64,000 bases of DNA. Source: Hydractinia symbiolongicarpus. Taxonomy: Eukaryota > Cnidaria > Hydrozoa > Anthoathecata > Hydractiniidae. Within the stretch, counting starts at the first letter, position 1, and every line of letters starts with the position of its first letter. A program made the position numbers and the translations under genes. The stretch is taken from the NCBI RefSeq assembly GCF_029227915.1, contig NC_079889.1:2604001-2668000 (forward strand). Direction: 5' to 3'. Below are positions 50,805 through 63,936 of the stretch, in pieces. A model generated the notes under the pieces. The model searched no databases. It was not told where the DNA came from and saw nothing but the letters and a program-made list of their open reading frames with translations.

Positions 50805-53800
50805 ATGACTTCCAGGCTAGTCTTTCACTTGTTAGTTTTGCTTCAGATGTATGTGTGCTGTGAGGAAATATCTTTAGCTGCAAACGTGTCCAGGAATCAG
50901 CTCTCCATGGAATTGTTTCAGATCTCCTCCACTTATGCTGAAAATATTTGTTCGATGTACAATTCACTCCGTGTTAGCGATAATAGCAGCACGGAGACTG
51001 TGACTTGTTCATGTAAAGGAACTTTGTATAGCATTTCTTCGTTACACTTTCCACAATGTTATGATACTAATCGTGTTGACAAACTTGGTGAGTACATTCT
51101 TTGTTATTACTGTTTACTGTTGAGTATCGAAAAAAATAGGAGGTTGGGATAAATGGATGGTGGTGGGAGGGACATTAGATAGTGGATTTTTATTTGATAA
51201 AGTATTATTTTTATGTCAGTGATATACTAATCATTCAAATAGTAAGAAAAAAAGACCAAACAAAACTTTAGTTTAGTTTAGAATAAAAGGTTGCCTCAAC
51301 CTTGACCCCAAGACCTGTTATCTCTTTTTGTACTCCGTAAGCATAGCACCGGCAGGAGACAAAGGCTCTAGGAAAAGGTTGGAGGTTGGCTGTGATTTTA
51401 ACAATGTAGAACATGGCTTATTCTAGTCATTGCAATTTCAAGAAAATTGGATACTATACTATATCAGCCTTGTAACTCAACCTCGTTCTTAGAAAGTCTA
51501 AAGGTTTTTTATTTAGTCCTGATATAAAAAAATCCTAACCAGAGCACTGCGGACGAGGTTAATAGTAGCGTGGCCCTTTATAATTACCTTATTTTTCTCT
51601 TCAGGTTGTATAGGCAGGCCTATCATTCTCACAACCAATCAATTCAATTTATTTCGCGCTGATGATGAATGTAACATTGCGAATACATATTTTGTCGACG
51701 CAGAAGTGTGGAACGGAAGAAATTGGCAGAAATGGTTAAGAAATGATTTTGTGTACAGCAGCCGAAACTACTGGTTGTACATTGCTGTTAGTTATTTGTA
51801 TATCTACTTTGCTTTTGTTCCATAAAACCTAACCTCCTTGATAAAACGCGGTCTAGGTGGAGGTTTTGTAACTTAGGGTCGTAGCAGCCCAAGGGAAGTG
51901 CGTATGGCGACAGAGTTTTTGTCGATCATGACAAATATCGAAAAGACGTTTTTAGACAACAAATAGATTTAAATTTTCAATCGTAAACCATGGTGCGAGC
52001 TGATACAATAGGAAGCCATGAACTTATGTTCATTTGTCTTATCTCCCCTCCGCAAACTCGGGTGCCTGCAACTGCTATATTTTTATGATCAATTTCTCTT
52101 AGGTAAATACAAAATTTGTCCTTTATCTGTGGGCGTAAAATTGTCCATAAGTTTTATATTATTTGTCCATGTACTTATTTACAAGATTCTGTTGGTGCAT
52201 TTGATTATATATTATTTTTATCATTATTTTTGTTCAGAAGAAAAATATTACTGCTAAACAGGAAAATATAATTGTTTTTTTTTTGTTCTTTTAGTGGTTT
52301 GTAGACAATGTAAGTGAAGTGTATTCGTCACACTATGCTGGTAACTTGTTTCGTATGACGTTTCAATGCAACCAAGAAAGAATATGCGCTCTTGTTAAAG
52401 GGATTGGAACTAGACAAAGTATGAATCTAACCGATATTATTTTCTTGAATTCTAATTAGGCTTCACCATGTCTTAAAACAGTTGCCACTATTTTAATTTT
52501 AAATTGTTCGTTACAAGGTTCAAAACATTTGGTTCCGCACCAGGTATATTCTTTTACTTCTAATGTAGTCTTCACTTTTTCTTAAAGTTCGATTGAATGC
52601 TGAAAAAAACAGCACAGCAGCAGTGACGACGACGGCGGCGATTTCCACAGAAACGTCAACGATAAAAACAACGGCTAATAAAGCATCTACCACGCCGACG
52701 ATGCTCAAAGAATCGTCAACTATAAAAACAACGGTTAACGAAGCATCTATGGCGGCTACAGTGTTGTCCACAGAATCAACAGAGGTAAAAACAAGGGTTA
52801 AAGAAGCATCCACGACACCGAAGATGTTCAAAGATTCGTCAACCATAAAAACAACAGCTAATCAAGCTTCTATGGCAGCTAGAGTAATGTCCACAGAATC
52901 AACAATAATAAAAACAACAAATGAAGCATCCACGCCACTAATAAAATACAAATCGACGACGAAAACCACAGTTATAAAGACGTCACACACGATGACAAAC
53001 CATCCAACCAAGCAAACTTCGACGGTTTTTACAAAACAGAATAAAACCACTGAAAATGATAAAGCAGCTTCTGATAATACCCTCCCACCTACCACACTAT
53101 CGAAGAAGGAACATACAGGCAACGTAAAACGAAAAAATAAACGCGACGAAGATTCAAGCAACAACACGCCGCTATATATCGGTGTTGGAGCAGGGATTGG
53201 CGTTCTACTTATATTCCTTCTCGTTATCCTCGTTGTATTTAAAAGGTTAGACTTCAGGTTAATAATTTAAGCGCATTATTTAATAAGCAAGTAACGAGTA
53301 GTTTAACTACCTTGAGCATCTGGTTAGCTTTGGCTCCATTCCATCTGTAACTATGACCATATGATACGTGTAGCATTGGTGTAACTTGCTGGCTTGTCGC
53401 ACAAGCTGTATCCGAAGGCGATTCCAAATCGATTGACAATACTACATTCGAACTACACGGACTGGAACACAAACCTGCAACTTTATGATTAAAATTTGAC
53501 AGTGGTGCTGCAACCATTCACAAAGTATGCCGGTTGCTATTCTCATCTCTTGAGCTCTTTGAGATAAAGCCTCGAGGTTTATCTCAAAGAACGCTGGGGT
53601 CGGTTTGTTGCAACTATTTATTTTTCGATTAGTCGTATTGACAAAAAGATATAACTCCTCTTAACAAAATGCATAGTTACATATCTCTGAGCATATTCAT
53701 ACGCTTTTGAAATATTGCTCTTATATAGTACTCATGGTATGATCGGCTAACGTTTATATTTTAGGCAAAGACAAAACACAACATCAGCTGAAGAAAGACG

Positions 53801-53834
53801 CGCAAAAATAAAGAATTCTTTCAACCAGGGATAG
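50805..53834 (+). CDS. Type I membrane protein with Thr-rich repetitive stalk
   Basis: Five exons (50805-51087, 51605-51786, 52295-52418, 52588-53245, 53765-53834) join in phase to 438 residues. Exon 1 encodes a signal peptide (SRLVFHLLVLLQMYVCC) and begins an ectodomain with several cysteines (ENICSMY, TCSCKG, FPQCYD). Exons 2-3 add GCIGRP, DDECNIA, a Trp/Tyr-rich stretch (EVWNGRNWQKWLRNDF) and CNQERICAL. Exon 4 encodes a Thr/Ser/Lys stalk (residues about 197-385) with five related 21-residue units, then one helix (YIGVGAGIGVLLIFLLVILVVF). Exon 5 encodes a short basic tail ending SFNQG. The stalk is a likely O-glycosylated mucin-like spacer. I do not recognise the ectodomain family. The in-frame GTG upstream of 50805 is not a start. 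Confidence 0.8.
51296..51385. repeat. CAACCTTGACCCCAAG foldback remnant in intron
   Basis: Degenerate inverted ends in intron 1 of the mucin-stalk gene. A second pair follows at 51478-51561 (CAACCTCGTTCTTAG and GCGGACGAGGTT). Confidence 0.5.
52650..52970 (+). repeat. Coding tandem repeat of the Thr-rich stalk
   Basis: Five units of about 63 bases alternate between two types, one ending PTMLKES/PKMFKDS and the other ending ATVLSTES/ARVMSTES. This gives a two-unit higher-order period of about 126 bases. All units stay in frame. Confidence 0.85.
53330..53520 (-). mobile_element. Decayed tRNA-SINE of the 28-kb type
   Basis: It shares CAAACCTGCAACTTTATGAT and TTGACAGTGGTGCT with the copy at 28.1 kb (CGAACCTGCAACCTTATGAT and TTGACAGCGCT). 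The B box is mutated. Confidence 0.55.
53558..53592. repeat. 12-bp hairpin
   Basis: CTTTGAGATAAA and its complement flank a CCTCGAGG-like centre, next to a half CAACCTCG element. Confidence 0.6.
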
Positions 53835-56060
53835 GGACCTTTCAATAATTACGTAACGCAGAGTAGAGAATTTTCCTTTTTTAAATATATTATGCTTCGT
53901 AATTACATTGTTTACTACTTTATTCGAATGTATCTGAATATCTGTCTTATTAATCTTTAAGATGGATATGACTCAGTAACTTATATTAACCACCCTTTTT
54001 GAAAAGCCAAGGAAAATAATGTTTAGGTATCATGTCAATCAACAATCCCAGAAATCGCAAACATTCAAAGATTTGCCTTATGTGTCAAACAAATCAATTT
54101 AAAGTACCTTCCAATAAAAACTAGCTATTATAAAATATTTAAATGTCAAAAGGTCCACCCCTCCCTAACGTCGAGTCGATGTTTAGTAGAAGCTTTTAAA
54201 TTTGTGAGTTTCCCCCTAAAAAAACTAAATTATACATAAAATGACGAACGAATTTAATTCTTAATAAACCTATAGATTGATTAAGTTGTAAATTTTATGC
54301 TCTCATGTTTTTGATAAGCAAGCTCAGGGTCAGAATTTTGGTTGCTGAGGGTAGAACTAAAAGCAACAAAAGTGATGACTTTTAAGGAGAGATTTGCGTC
54401 AGGCGCCATTTTAAAGTCATGTCAAATTTTGTACATTGCCGGTGTCAAATTTCCGGGGCTTTTTTCGGGCGAGTCCTTGTTGGAAATCCTGACCAAACTT
54501 CAGCTTTTTATGAGGTTTTGGTAGGTTTGAGTCAGTTTACCACAAGCTGAAATCTTTATTGACTAGTTCTTTTTCTTGTTACAGCTTAGCAATACCAATC
54601 CGTTTTTGGGTTAAATACGGATTACAAAACATAACGAGAAAGAAAAATCTTTATAAGAGACTTTATAAGAGAGTGGGGGAAGCTTTTTAAAAGGACCGTT
54701 TTCGGGGCCCTGCCGGCCGTCAAAGTTTCATCACGAAGTCCTGGTAACAAAGTTGGGAAGGTTATTTTTGGGCGCGCATATTTTCATAAATTGTCATATA
54801 TCTCGTGTGCTCGTACAAAGAGAAATTTAATTTAATTTCATAATTTTATGCACAGGTCTGTTCTGTAAAAGTCTTGGACATAAGCAATAAAAGTGTTAAC
54901 ACTCCTATGCACCAAGACTTTTTCAGGAAGTTTTAGCAAAAATGACAGATCGTTTCCAGTGTTCTCTTCTTTAAGAGAATTAAAAAAGACTGAGTTTCAG
55001 TATTTTCCTGTTTTTTTTTCGTCCGCGCCGCGCGAAATGATTAAAACAATTTACCGAACACAGGATATTTTGGAAGGAAGTCAGGTTTTTGTTGTTGTTC
55101 TTTCTGGCACTTAAAATTTATATTACCCGCATTATAATTTTGCACGGCCCCTATTTTAGTTAATATTTATTCTTAAACCTGATTAAAGGATTTAAAATTC
55201 ACATCACCAGCAGGCACACACTATGTTAATTTTGGTGTCATGGTTTGGCCTTTAATGTTTTTCTTGTTTTCTAGCAGAGGAACTGACGCTAGCTAGACCA
55301 TAAAGAAATGTTAAGCCAGGTTTTAGTGATAGTGTAGCTGTGTGTTTTATTGCTGTAAATTTAGGTTGCTTCAGCTGTCAGGAACTATATAAAAAATAAA
55401 TATAGGTTCTACAGTATCATGATCTATCTAGCTTACTGGCTAAGACATTTATTCTACGATGACCCCTACGGCTCACTTCTCTTCTTTGAAAAAACACTGA
55501 AAAAATTCCCAGACCCAATTCTCGTATGTAATATTGATTATTATTATTACTGCTACTATTTATCCAGGATAGCAGCTTCGGTTCCCATTAGAACTGTTAT
55601 TGATCAGGGTCCTGTGAAGGAAATCTTGGGGCATTTATAAAGTTCCCATTTGAGGTATGAAAGTCCTGCGGTTTGAACCCAAGACCTTTCGCACTGGACG
55701 CCAAATTTTGTAAGAGTTTGACCATAATATCTAACTGCAGTGAAAAACTTTCACTGCAGTTAATTTGTGTGGTCATTTCTTCATAAAAAATCAAGAGTTG
55801 GCTACTAATAGAGGCAGTTGTACTTAGTGAATAAACTTGAAAATTTGCATGTTTCCATAAACTTTGGTGCTGAATTTAAATATGTTGTCATTTTTGTTAA
55901 AAACGATAACCCGGATCCAAAAAATTGATAGAAAACTAAAATTAACAACTCTCCTTACTGAGAATAATATAATACAAAGTCTTATTTTATTCATGTAAAA
56001 GCTTACATCGATCAAAGATTTCAGCTAGGCAAAAGGGTAAGTTATTAGAGAAAAAATAGA
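53835..56060. other. Gene-free stretch
   Basis: No supported exon. A B-box-like GGTTTGAACCCAAGACC at 55670-55686 may be a SINE remnant. A 14-bp hairpin (TAACTGCAGTGAAA) lies at about 55733-55763. Confidence 0.4.
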
Positions 56061-56067
56061 TGCCCAC

Positions 56068-56206
56068 TTAGGGTCCATGCTCTACCAGACAACTCCATGC
56101 AACATCTGACAGCCCACACAGTGTGCCATCTCCCCAATTTCCCTCACATGGCTTGGGTTAACCCGAGGCTATGGTAACATTCACTCACCCATATTGAATT
56201 GCTGCT
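56068..56206 (-). mobile_element. SINE body, second copy of the 9.6-kb family
   Basis: About 130 bases match 9645-9775, including CACACAGTGTGCCATCTCCC and CACATGGCTTGGGTTAACCC. The tRNA head is absent. Confidence 0.85.
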
Positions 56207-57641
56207 TTTCTTGTAATGGTAACTATAAGAAACATTTTGGGCCAAGAGTGGCCCAATTTGCTAAAAGTTTGAATTATCCACCTTTGTCACAACTGATTGA
56301 TTGTGAGGTGAGAAGAACATGAAAACGACAGCATCTCCTCAAACTTTGTGTTGGCATTGGAAAGGCCTGCCGATAGATAAAATAAAAAATTACTCTATTA
56401 GATAGAGTAATTCCTTCCTTTCTTTATTTCTAAAGTCCAGTGCTGTTTTATTGGACTTCTGAGTGGATTTTTAACAGGTCTTTGCAGCTTAAAATGTCAT
56501 TATATAGCTTTTGTTTACCCAGGCCTGGTCAAATAAGGCGTGTGATCACACACCCATGCTTTCGCATGCTCCTGTTGTAATCTAGGTGCATGATAAACGT
56601 GATAAACTGCGCGCCTTCAACAATCAGATGCCTTATGAAAAATTTCATGCCTTACTCAACACCTAATTGCACCAAGATGATTAAGCGACTTTGTTACTCT
56701 ATAGACTTGAATAAGACTATTTCCATTACTTTGTGCACTGCGCAGAAATCCTTCTCTATTTTAAGGAGTGGGGCACGTTCACAGAGCAAACTTCACGAGC
56801 AGTGAACCTCAAACACTGCGCCACTATTAATGATGGTAAATCATCGTCAAGCATTAACAAGTTTTCCTGGGTAATAGCAACCTAATTTTCGTTAGTCTTT
56901 ATTAAAACCATTAAACTCAGTTTGTATCTGCTTGTTATTACAAAATTAAATTTTGATTATTAAATTGTTGCAAAAAAAAAGAAAAAAAAAGAAGGAAATT
57001 ACGACCGTTACAGCCTTCTTTTTTTAGACCAGTCAGACAAATTGCCATCGCATTTCCAGTTTGGCTGGGCATGTTTGTAGCTCGTTTTTATTTTTCGTCA
57101 GACAAAAAAGTCCAATATAGATTTTTTCTTGGTCAAAACTTCCATTTATTTACATGACAGAATTATTAAAAAGCCCTGATCCATGAGTCAGTCTGTTCAT
57201 AGCCAATCTCACTATCCTTGCTAAATTCACTGACTTCTGACTTAGTTAAAAGAACTATACCTAGACATGAATCTCAATTGCCAGGCCGCTTCATTGTTGG
57301 TACAAAAGATATCCAGCCATGCGGTCCTCAACTAATGCAGAGGTAAATGCTGACAGATGAGACAAGTCTGCAGGACTGCACTTCAGACAAAACATACATT
57401 ATATTCATGGATTTAAGAACGTCAATACTTTTGTCAGCTTTTGTTTTGGCGTGGGGAACAAACGAAGTGTGAGTTCCAACAAAGTTAACAGCTTGAGGTT
57501 TAAACTCATTTTAAAAAAATTGTGAGTTTAGTCATTAGTTAAACTTTGTAACTACATGTAGAAAAAACAGTATTTAATGTAAATAAAATATGGAAAGTTG
57601 AACGGCAGCCATATATAACTATATTTTTACGCTAACAACAA

Positions 57642-58941
57642 CTACAGTATTTTCTGGTATATAACTCCCACATCGTATAACCAACAGCTCAGCTTTTTAG
57701 GGAGTTATAAACTAGATGCGATCAGATAGTCCGCACCTTCGTATAACCTGCATAAAATTTCAATCCATGTGTTTTACGTACCCACACCTTTGCATAACCC
57801 GCATCGTGTTCAGAAAAAAATTTAGCGTATTTTTGCTTATCCTAATCATTTTATAAACGTGTGCGTGTGTTGTGTTTATTTTTCATGCTGGAGACAATTG
57901 GGGGACGTTTAAACTTGTGAACCCCAAACACAAGACTCGAGTGTCTGAACTAGTGACTCTCTTGTCTCCGATTGCTGAAATAATAATGAATTAAAATTAA
58001 TTTGACAAGTCGATCTTCTGCTAATGCCGACAGTAATAAATCAGACAACGCTGTTTTCTTTTTATTTGTAGACATTAGTTTCAGCCAAAAATAACTCTTG
58101 CTCCCTGCGATTAAACAAACAAACAAAAAAACCATTCTATCAGGTTATAAACCTAAAGTAAAATCTTTTTGTATATGTAAGTTTTTTTTGCATAAAAATA
58201 GGCAACATAATAATTATCACGGATTGTCTGTAACAGTGATGTACGGAACGTTCTTTTCTAATGTTTATAGAATTTTGTTATCTATCTATATCTCAGGAAT
58301 CACAGTGTGCATAATAAAATGAATGGTGGCAAGGAGGAGGAGATAGTTGCATGTGTCTTATTAATTGTATTTTACATTTATTTTTGATATTTTCAGTGTC
58401 AACCTGTTGCTTGAGGGTAGCAAAGATAAAAAAGAAAATTTAACATTCTTCAATATTTTTAACAGGAATTAATAATTAAGTCCTGGGCACTAGGTTGTGA
58501 AATACCTGTCAATTAAACCTAAAAATGATACCTGCTATATTGCTCTATTACCAGAAGCAAATCATTTCAAATGTGCTCAATGTGATTGCAAAGATATAAA
58601 TAGATTAAAATTACATTCAACACAAAATGATCTCCAAAATTGTGTTTCAGAGAGAGCTCGTAATATTAGCACTGGCGAGCAATAGAAAGTTAAAGCAATT
58701 TTACTGTGTGAAAAAAATTACATCACGTAGTTGAAGTAAAAGATTACATAGACATAGGATCGCGCATGTAGTTATATTAATGTGCGCATTTTATCCCATT
58801 GGTGCTATTTTCTTCATTCAAAGTATAAACTTTCACAATAAATGACAGAAATTATGAAACTTATCACATAAGCCGCACCAATGGTGGAAGTTGTAAAAAT
58901 CAACTTATAAACTGCGGGTTATATACCGGAAAATATGGTAG
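57642..58941. mobile_element. 1.3-kb non-autonomous DNA transposon
   Basis: 24-bp terminal inverted repeats (57642-57665 and 58918-58941) reading CTACAGTATTTTCTGGTATA, with three mismatches. Subterminal repeats such as CCTTCGTATAACCTGCAT and CCTTTGCATAACCCGCAT are present on the left. No transposase frame was recognised inside. Confidence 0.78.
57899..57985 (+). ncRNA. Structured repeat, copy B
   Basis: GGGGGACGTTTAAACTTGTG and AACCCCAAACAC are followed by a stem CAAGA/TCTTG and CTAGTGACTC. It is the counterpart of 11069-11155 and here sits inside the 1.3-kb element. Confidence 0.4.
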
Positions 58942-59462
58942 ATAATATTTTTAATTTTTTATTATGTTAATATAAGACAACCATGAAAAGATTATAATAT
59001 TGTAGCAAGTTTTTACATATAAAATTTGAATCATAAAATCACAAAACGCCACTAAACGGAACATAAATATTACCATATTTTTTAGCAATATTTAATCATT
59101 AGTGCAGCCACAAGTAAAAACAAATTGATGAAATAGGCTTTTCAAATAAAATAATTAAGTCAAAAAAAAGTCGCAAAGCTTTCTTAAATCGTTCTCTGCC
59201 TTCATATTTGTTTTTTTGTAATTAAACATTAATAAGGTTTAAAATCATCAACCTATGAAAATTGCACACCTAAATAATTGAGGTGCGCGATGTCAGGTAA
59301 AAACACTCATGACCAGGCTTGTTTACCTATATTATGATGTCAGATAAGGCTTTCAAAAATTTTGTTTAGACATTCAAAATAAAATACATAAAAGGGGAGA
59401 AAAGTAAAGATTTTGTGTACTCTTTTGTGTTTGTCAATTACACAACAACTAATTTGTACATT

Positions 59463-59471
59463 ATGTCACAG
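59463..59471 (+). other. Possible upstream exon end (ATGTCACAG|gtaaga) of the BAZ1-like gene
   Basis: A strong donor (CAG|GTAAGA) closes a stretch containing ATG TCA CAG. Joined in phase to the acceptor TTTATAG before 59648, it reads eight codons and stops at the TAG inside the main start region (ATGGAACTAG). It is therefore either a 5' UTR exon with a short upstream ORF or unrelated. Confidence 0.35.
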
Positions 59472-59655
59472 GTAAGAAGGTGAAATTTGTAGTTATATAC
59501 ACATTAAACATACTAAAAATCAATTGATTTGAATCTTACACTAAAATTTTACTCTAATGCTTATTAGAGAAATCAGAGAAAATAAAAGATTGCTGGTGTA
59601 AAAAAGAGAAGTTTCATTAGAGGACTTATTATTTCCCTATTTTATAGATTGTGCA

Positions 59656-62600
59656 ATGGAACTAGAGAAGAGTCAAGTTAAATCTACTGCACCAAAGGTA
59701 GATGGACAGGAAGTGAAATTACCTCAAAAGGGAATGAAACAGACAAGAATAAATTTTGCGAAAAAAACTGTGATGCCCACATTTGTAAAAAAGAATGCCG
59801 AAATTAATGCTATTAAAACTGAGAAGCAATCATCTGGGGTAATTGATTTAACATCAAAGGGAGGTCCAATAAAAATTATTTCTGATTTAGCACAACATAA
59901 GAAAGATAAACAGTTGAAACAATCGAAAAAACAGGTTTCAAATAACAAAGAACAAATAAAGAAAAATGCAACTTCTTCACTAACAAAGAAATCTATCTTC
60001 ATTGAAGATGATTCGGATAACGAGGAGGTGCCATTGTCAGTAATCAAGAAACAGCTAAGTTCCGGCACGTCTCCTCTTAAAAAAAGAGAGGAAAAAACTG
60101 TGAAAATTATCTCTGCTAGTGAAAAAGAGAAAGAATGTACAGTTAATGACATTCTTAAAAAGATTGATAAAGACGGTGTTAAAGTTCTGAAGGTGCAAAA
60201 AGTTGACAACAAAGATAACACTGATAAAAGGGACATTCTTTCAAACAATAAAATTATACCAACTTCAAGTAACTTAAGCATAATGGTAAGTTCCATCAAT
60301 GCATTGTTTAAAACACTTGAAATCAAGGATATGATCAACATACTTTACAACTTACCTACTTCAGGTTTAACTTTTGTTTTCATTTTTGATGAGGTTTAAA
60401 TATTAGGATATATACGCAAAGATACACATAAGTAAACAGTTTTATAAATAAATTATGTAATTTAAGTAAAATAAATTATTGTTATTTTAGAAGCAGGTAA
60501 ATTTATTATTAAATTTATTATTATTGTGCCTTATTTTCCTCATATTAGCTGACATCAGCATGTTTCAAGCCAGGTGGCCAAGCAGTACCTTTGAAATTAC
60601 CAGTAAATGTTTCCAAGATACCAATTCAGATTACCAATAAACTTACATTTAGCAACACGCAAAAACAGTAAGCAAACCTTGATTTTTTTATTTACTATTT
60701 TGTTGCGTGTGCATGCAGTGGGAATGCATGTTCAGGATGAAGGCACCCAATAAGTTTTGCTTGAATTAGTCGAAATACGAGAAGCATTTCCTAAGATTTT
60801 TATCTTATTTCAAAATTTTTTGTGTAAAATTTGGTGATTTCTAGGCAATGCTGATGCTTCATAGTGTTATTAAATACATCAAACCATGACCATGCTTAGA
60901 AAGAAGATTCATATTAAACTATCAAATAACTTCCTGTTCATTTTGTTTCCTAAACTAATTCTTGAAATGTTACCACAATTGAAAGAATGCTCAAGTGTGG
61001 TGTGTTATATATTTAATTTTTAGAATCGCTTTTAGGATCATTTCACCATTGCAGACCGTAGCTTCACCTCAAATAGTTCCAGCTCCTGCCAAAAGTGTAG
61101 TGATTGCGATTGACATGGATCCAGAAACATGGTAAGTCAGTTAAATAAAACTCCATATACGTCCAAATTATGTCCAAATTTTGTTCCAATAAGTGATAAT
61201 AAAATTACCAGTTGCTATCATTATTGAACAAAAGCCAACTTGGTTCATTATAAATCTGTTGATTTGTGACCACATATCACATGACTCTCTTTAAATGTTT
61301 TGCAATCATCTCAGTAGTCAAATGTGGGGTCACTATTGAGTGAAGAGTTCACAGCTTCTTCTTATGGTCATAAACCACTAGAATATGTGAAGATGAATTA
61401 AAAAAAAAGAACCAACCCAAACCAGTATACATAGAAAGGTTCGAGTTTTGAAGAAGACAAGCTAAATTCCAGTAGAAAGAACATCATCTAAAAAAACAAT
61501 TCCCAAGAAATAATATTACTTTTTTGTTTTGTTTTCTCAAAATTACTTGCTGTGTTTTTTTTTTAAATTCGACACACTGCGTATAATCATTTTAAGATTT
61601 TTTTTTAAACATTTTTTTTTCTAAACTAGCAAATTAAGTAACAACACCTGATGTTTTGATACAAAAATAACACATAAAATATTTATAATAATTTTTTTTT
61701 AAGTAACAACTCTGAAACCATGTAAGATATTTATCTCAAAACTTGATAAATAAAATTACTCTCAGATAACTTAGATAGTCACAGAAAACATACAGCATAG
61801 CATAGCCTTTGCTTCATTCATTGAGAATGTTTAAGGCTACATGTTCTCAAAATTATGTCACACCAGTTAGTGACAAATTAATCTTGTAAATACGGAACAG
61901 ATAAATATAAGCCAACAGTTTAATAATACACACTAAAATTATAGGAAAAAATTATCTCCACAAGAACAAGCAAAGATAATTACAGATAAAAAGTAAGAGT
62001 AACTATTTTTCCTTGTTCATTTTGAATGTTGATTCATCTTAATACACAATATTCTGCTTTTTAATAGAGAAGCTGCAAGAAAACACTTGTTGACACTAAC
62101 AGCTCCTACATCGTTGAAAATACTTAGTCCTGTTCGACCTATCATTCCTGTTGGCAAACCAGTTGTAACAAAACTGTCAGCCCAGCCTAGATTGCCAACA
62201 ACAGTAGCAACAGCAGGAGGAACAGTGAGCGTTAGTCAGATGACTCAAATGCTGAATCAGCAACATTTTATGCCATTAGAGGTATGAAAAACAACCTTAA
62301 AAACAAGTACCTTGAAAGAATGTTACTTTTTATTTTTATTATATTGTTATTGCTACAAACGAACACATGTTTGACCATGAGGCAAACAGTTCAAAAAAAT
62401 TATATTGATTGCATTTTTTTTAAAATTTGAAGCTTCAGCATTTAGTTAGTTCAAATATGAGAAAATACCCTCTGTAAAAAAACTATAATTATACATCGGG
62501 TTTCTTTAGCGAAAAGATGATTTGGAATTGGTTGGTTTAAAAAATCTCCCAATTGCAAAACAGGTGAAAATGCCATTGGGTCTGGCAAACAAGATGTTTG

Positions 62601-63936
62601 GTGACATTGCAATGATAGTGGTGTTTGTCAACACGTTTAAGAAGTTTCTTTCACCTGAAGATCAACAAAATATGACAGCAGGTAGTATGGTTGAATTATT
62701 TTTACTCCTCTAAATACTACTCAAGCTTTAAAACTTAAAAGCCATGAAATCCTGGGGAGCTGCATCCTCACACTATATGCAACCCACCTTTCTAATTCAA
62801 TAACATCTGCAGAAATTGGAATTGCCTACTTCACTTTAGTGAACTTGCGTTTCGTGTCAGCAATTTATATTTTGCTTTGCAATATATGCTCCCACCAATC
62901 AATACCAACTAAGAGAGAAAATATGAGCAACACTTACTGCAAGTTATATTCATTTTAAAGAAAATTTGCATCGTTAAAAATAGGGAATTTTTGTGAGCAT
63001 GTATGCATTTACCTTGGCAATTACTGAACCATGGTGAATTAGAAAGGTTGTTACTCTAAACAGCTCTGTAGGAATGCAACTTTTTGCACACATTAAACTT
63101 GCTTTTCGCTCCTGTAGTAAATGATCCCAAAAATATAACATAGAAAAAAAGAAATGTTTTTTTTTCCAAAAGGCATTTATATATAAACCCTTTTAGTTTT
63201 GCATGTCCTTAACTTCCTTGTGAACTGGACCATAGTGCTTCTCATTAGTGCTTTTTGATTGCTGTTGACTTTAAGAGCCATCATTACCCAAAATTGATAA
63301 ATGAATCAGAATACTGATTTTTTTCCACTAACTTCCTTGTGATTTTGCTTCATTCTTCAGATAACCATTTTGTAAAATTGTTTTTTAACGATCATCCAGT
63401 TACTGATATATCTTGTGCATATTTAGTGTATGATCGCATTTGGTTACCAATTTTGATTTCCTTACTTCACTAACATTTTGGAGACAGTGAAAGATATTTA
63501 AACTCCAAAACTGTTAGTCTTACCTTTTTTTCTGTGATATTCTTGGCCTTTTGTTTGTTAAAATATATCATGCTACAGATGTTAAATATTTTTTTATTAC
63601 CTGTTCCTGTTTAGAAGTTTATGTGGAGGGATTTTCTTTGACAGCGCTGCACATTATATTGTTTCTTTTTTTTCGATCTATATTCACAAACAAAATTTTT
63701 TTTAGTTGTTCACATAAATGTGATTTTAGGAATTATATTCAAAGAAAAACAATTCTCTTTTTCGTTCTTTCATCTTGAGATTTTTTTCTTATGTTCCCAA
63801 TTTTAAAATCATTTTATAATATTTTTTCACAGAAAAACTCATGGATGGTTTAAGTACTGATGGTGGTGCAGCTAATGTTATATTAAACATTCTTTTACTT
63901 TTCTTGAAAGTTGTTCTTACAAGTGATGACTATAAG
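59656..63936 (+). CDS. BAZ1-like (WSTF/ACF1) DDT-domain chromatin protein, 5' part
   Basis: Seven exons (59656-60285, 60549-60667, 61036-61131, 61945-61992, 62068-62281, 62510-62681, 63833-63936) join in phase to about 461 residues, and the gene continues past the window. The first 210 residues are lysine-rich and disordered (MKQTRINFAKKT, acidic patch FIEDDSDNEEVP). After a linker comes LSPQEQAKIITDKKEAARK. The DDT domain then starts near residue 397: ELVGLKNLPIAKQVKMPLG, MFGDIAMIVVFVNTFKKFL and EKLMDGL. This order matches BAZ1A/BAZ1B, ISWI-partner remodelling subunits in the nucleus, where DDT binds the ATPase. The WAC domain usual at the N-terminus of these proteins was not found, so either it is upstream in unseen exons or this homologue lacks it. 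BAZ1B versus BAZ1A cannot be settled here. Confidence 0.8.

Noticed and set aside
52520-53167. Minus-strand open frames opposite the Thr-rich stalk
   Set aside because: They are the antisense of the repeat-encoding exon. The valine/aspartate periodicity follows from the repeat.
59724-60341. 205-codon minus-strand open frame opposite the BAZ1-like exon
   Set aside because: It mirrors the lysine-rich coding exon of the plus strand, whose domains and splice phases are clear. The Ser/Phe-rich product is a composition shadow.
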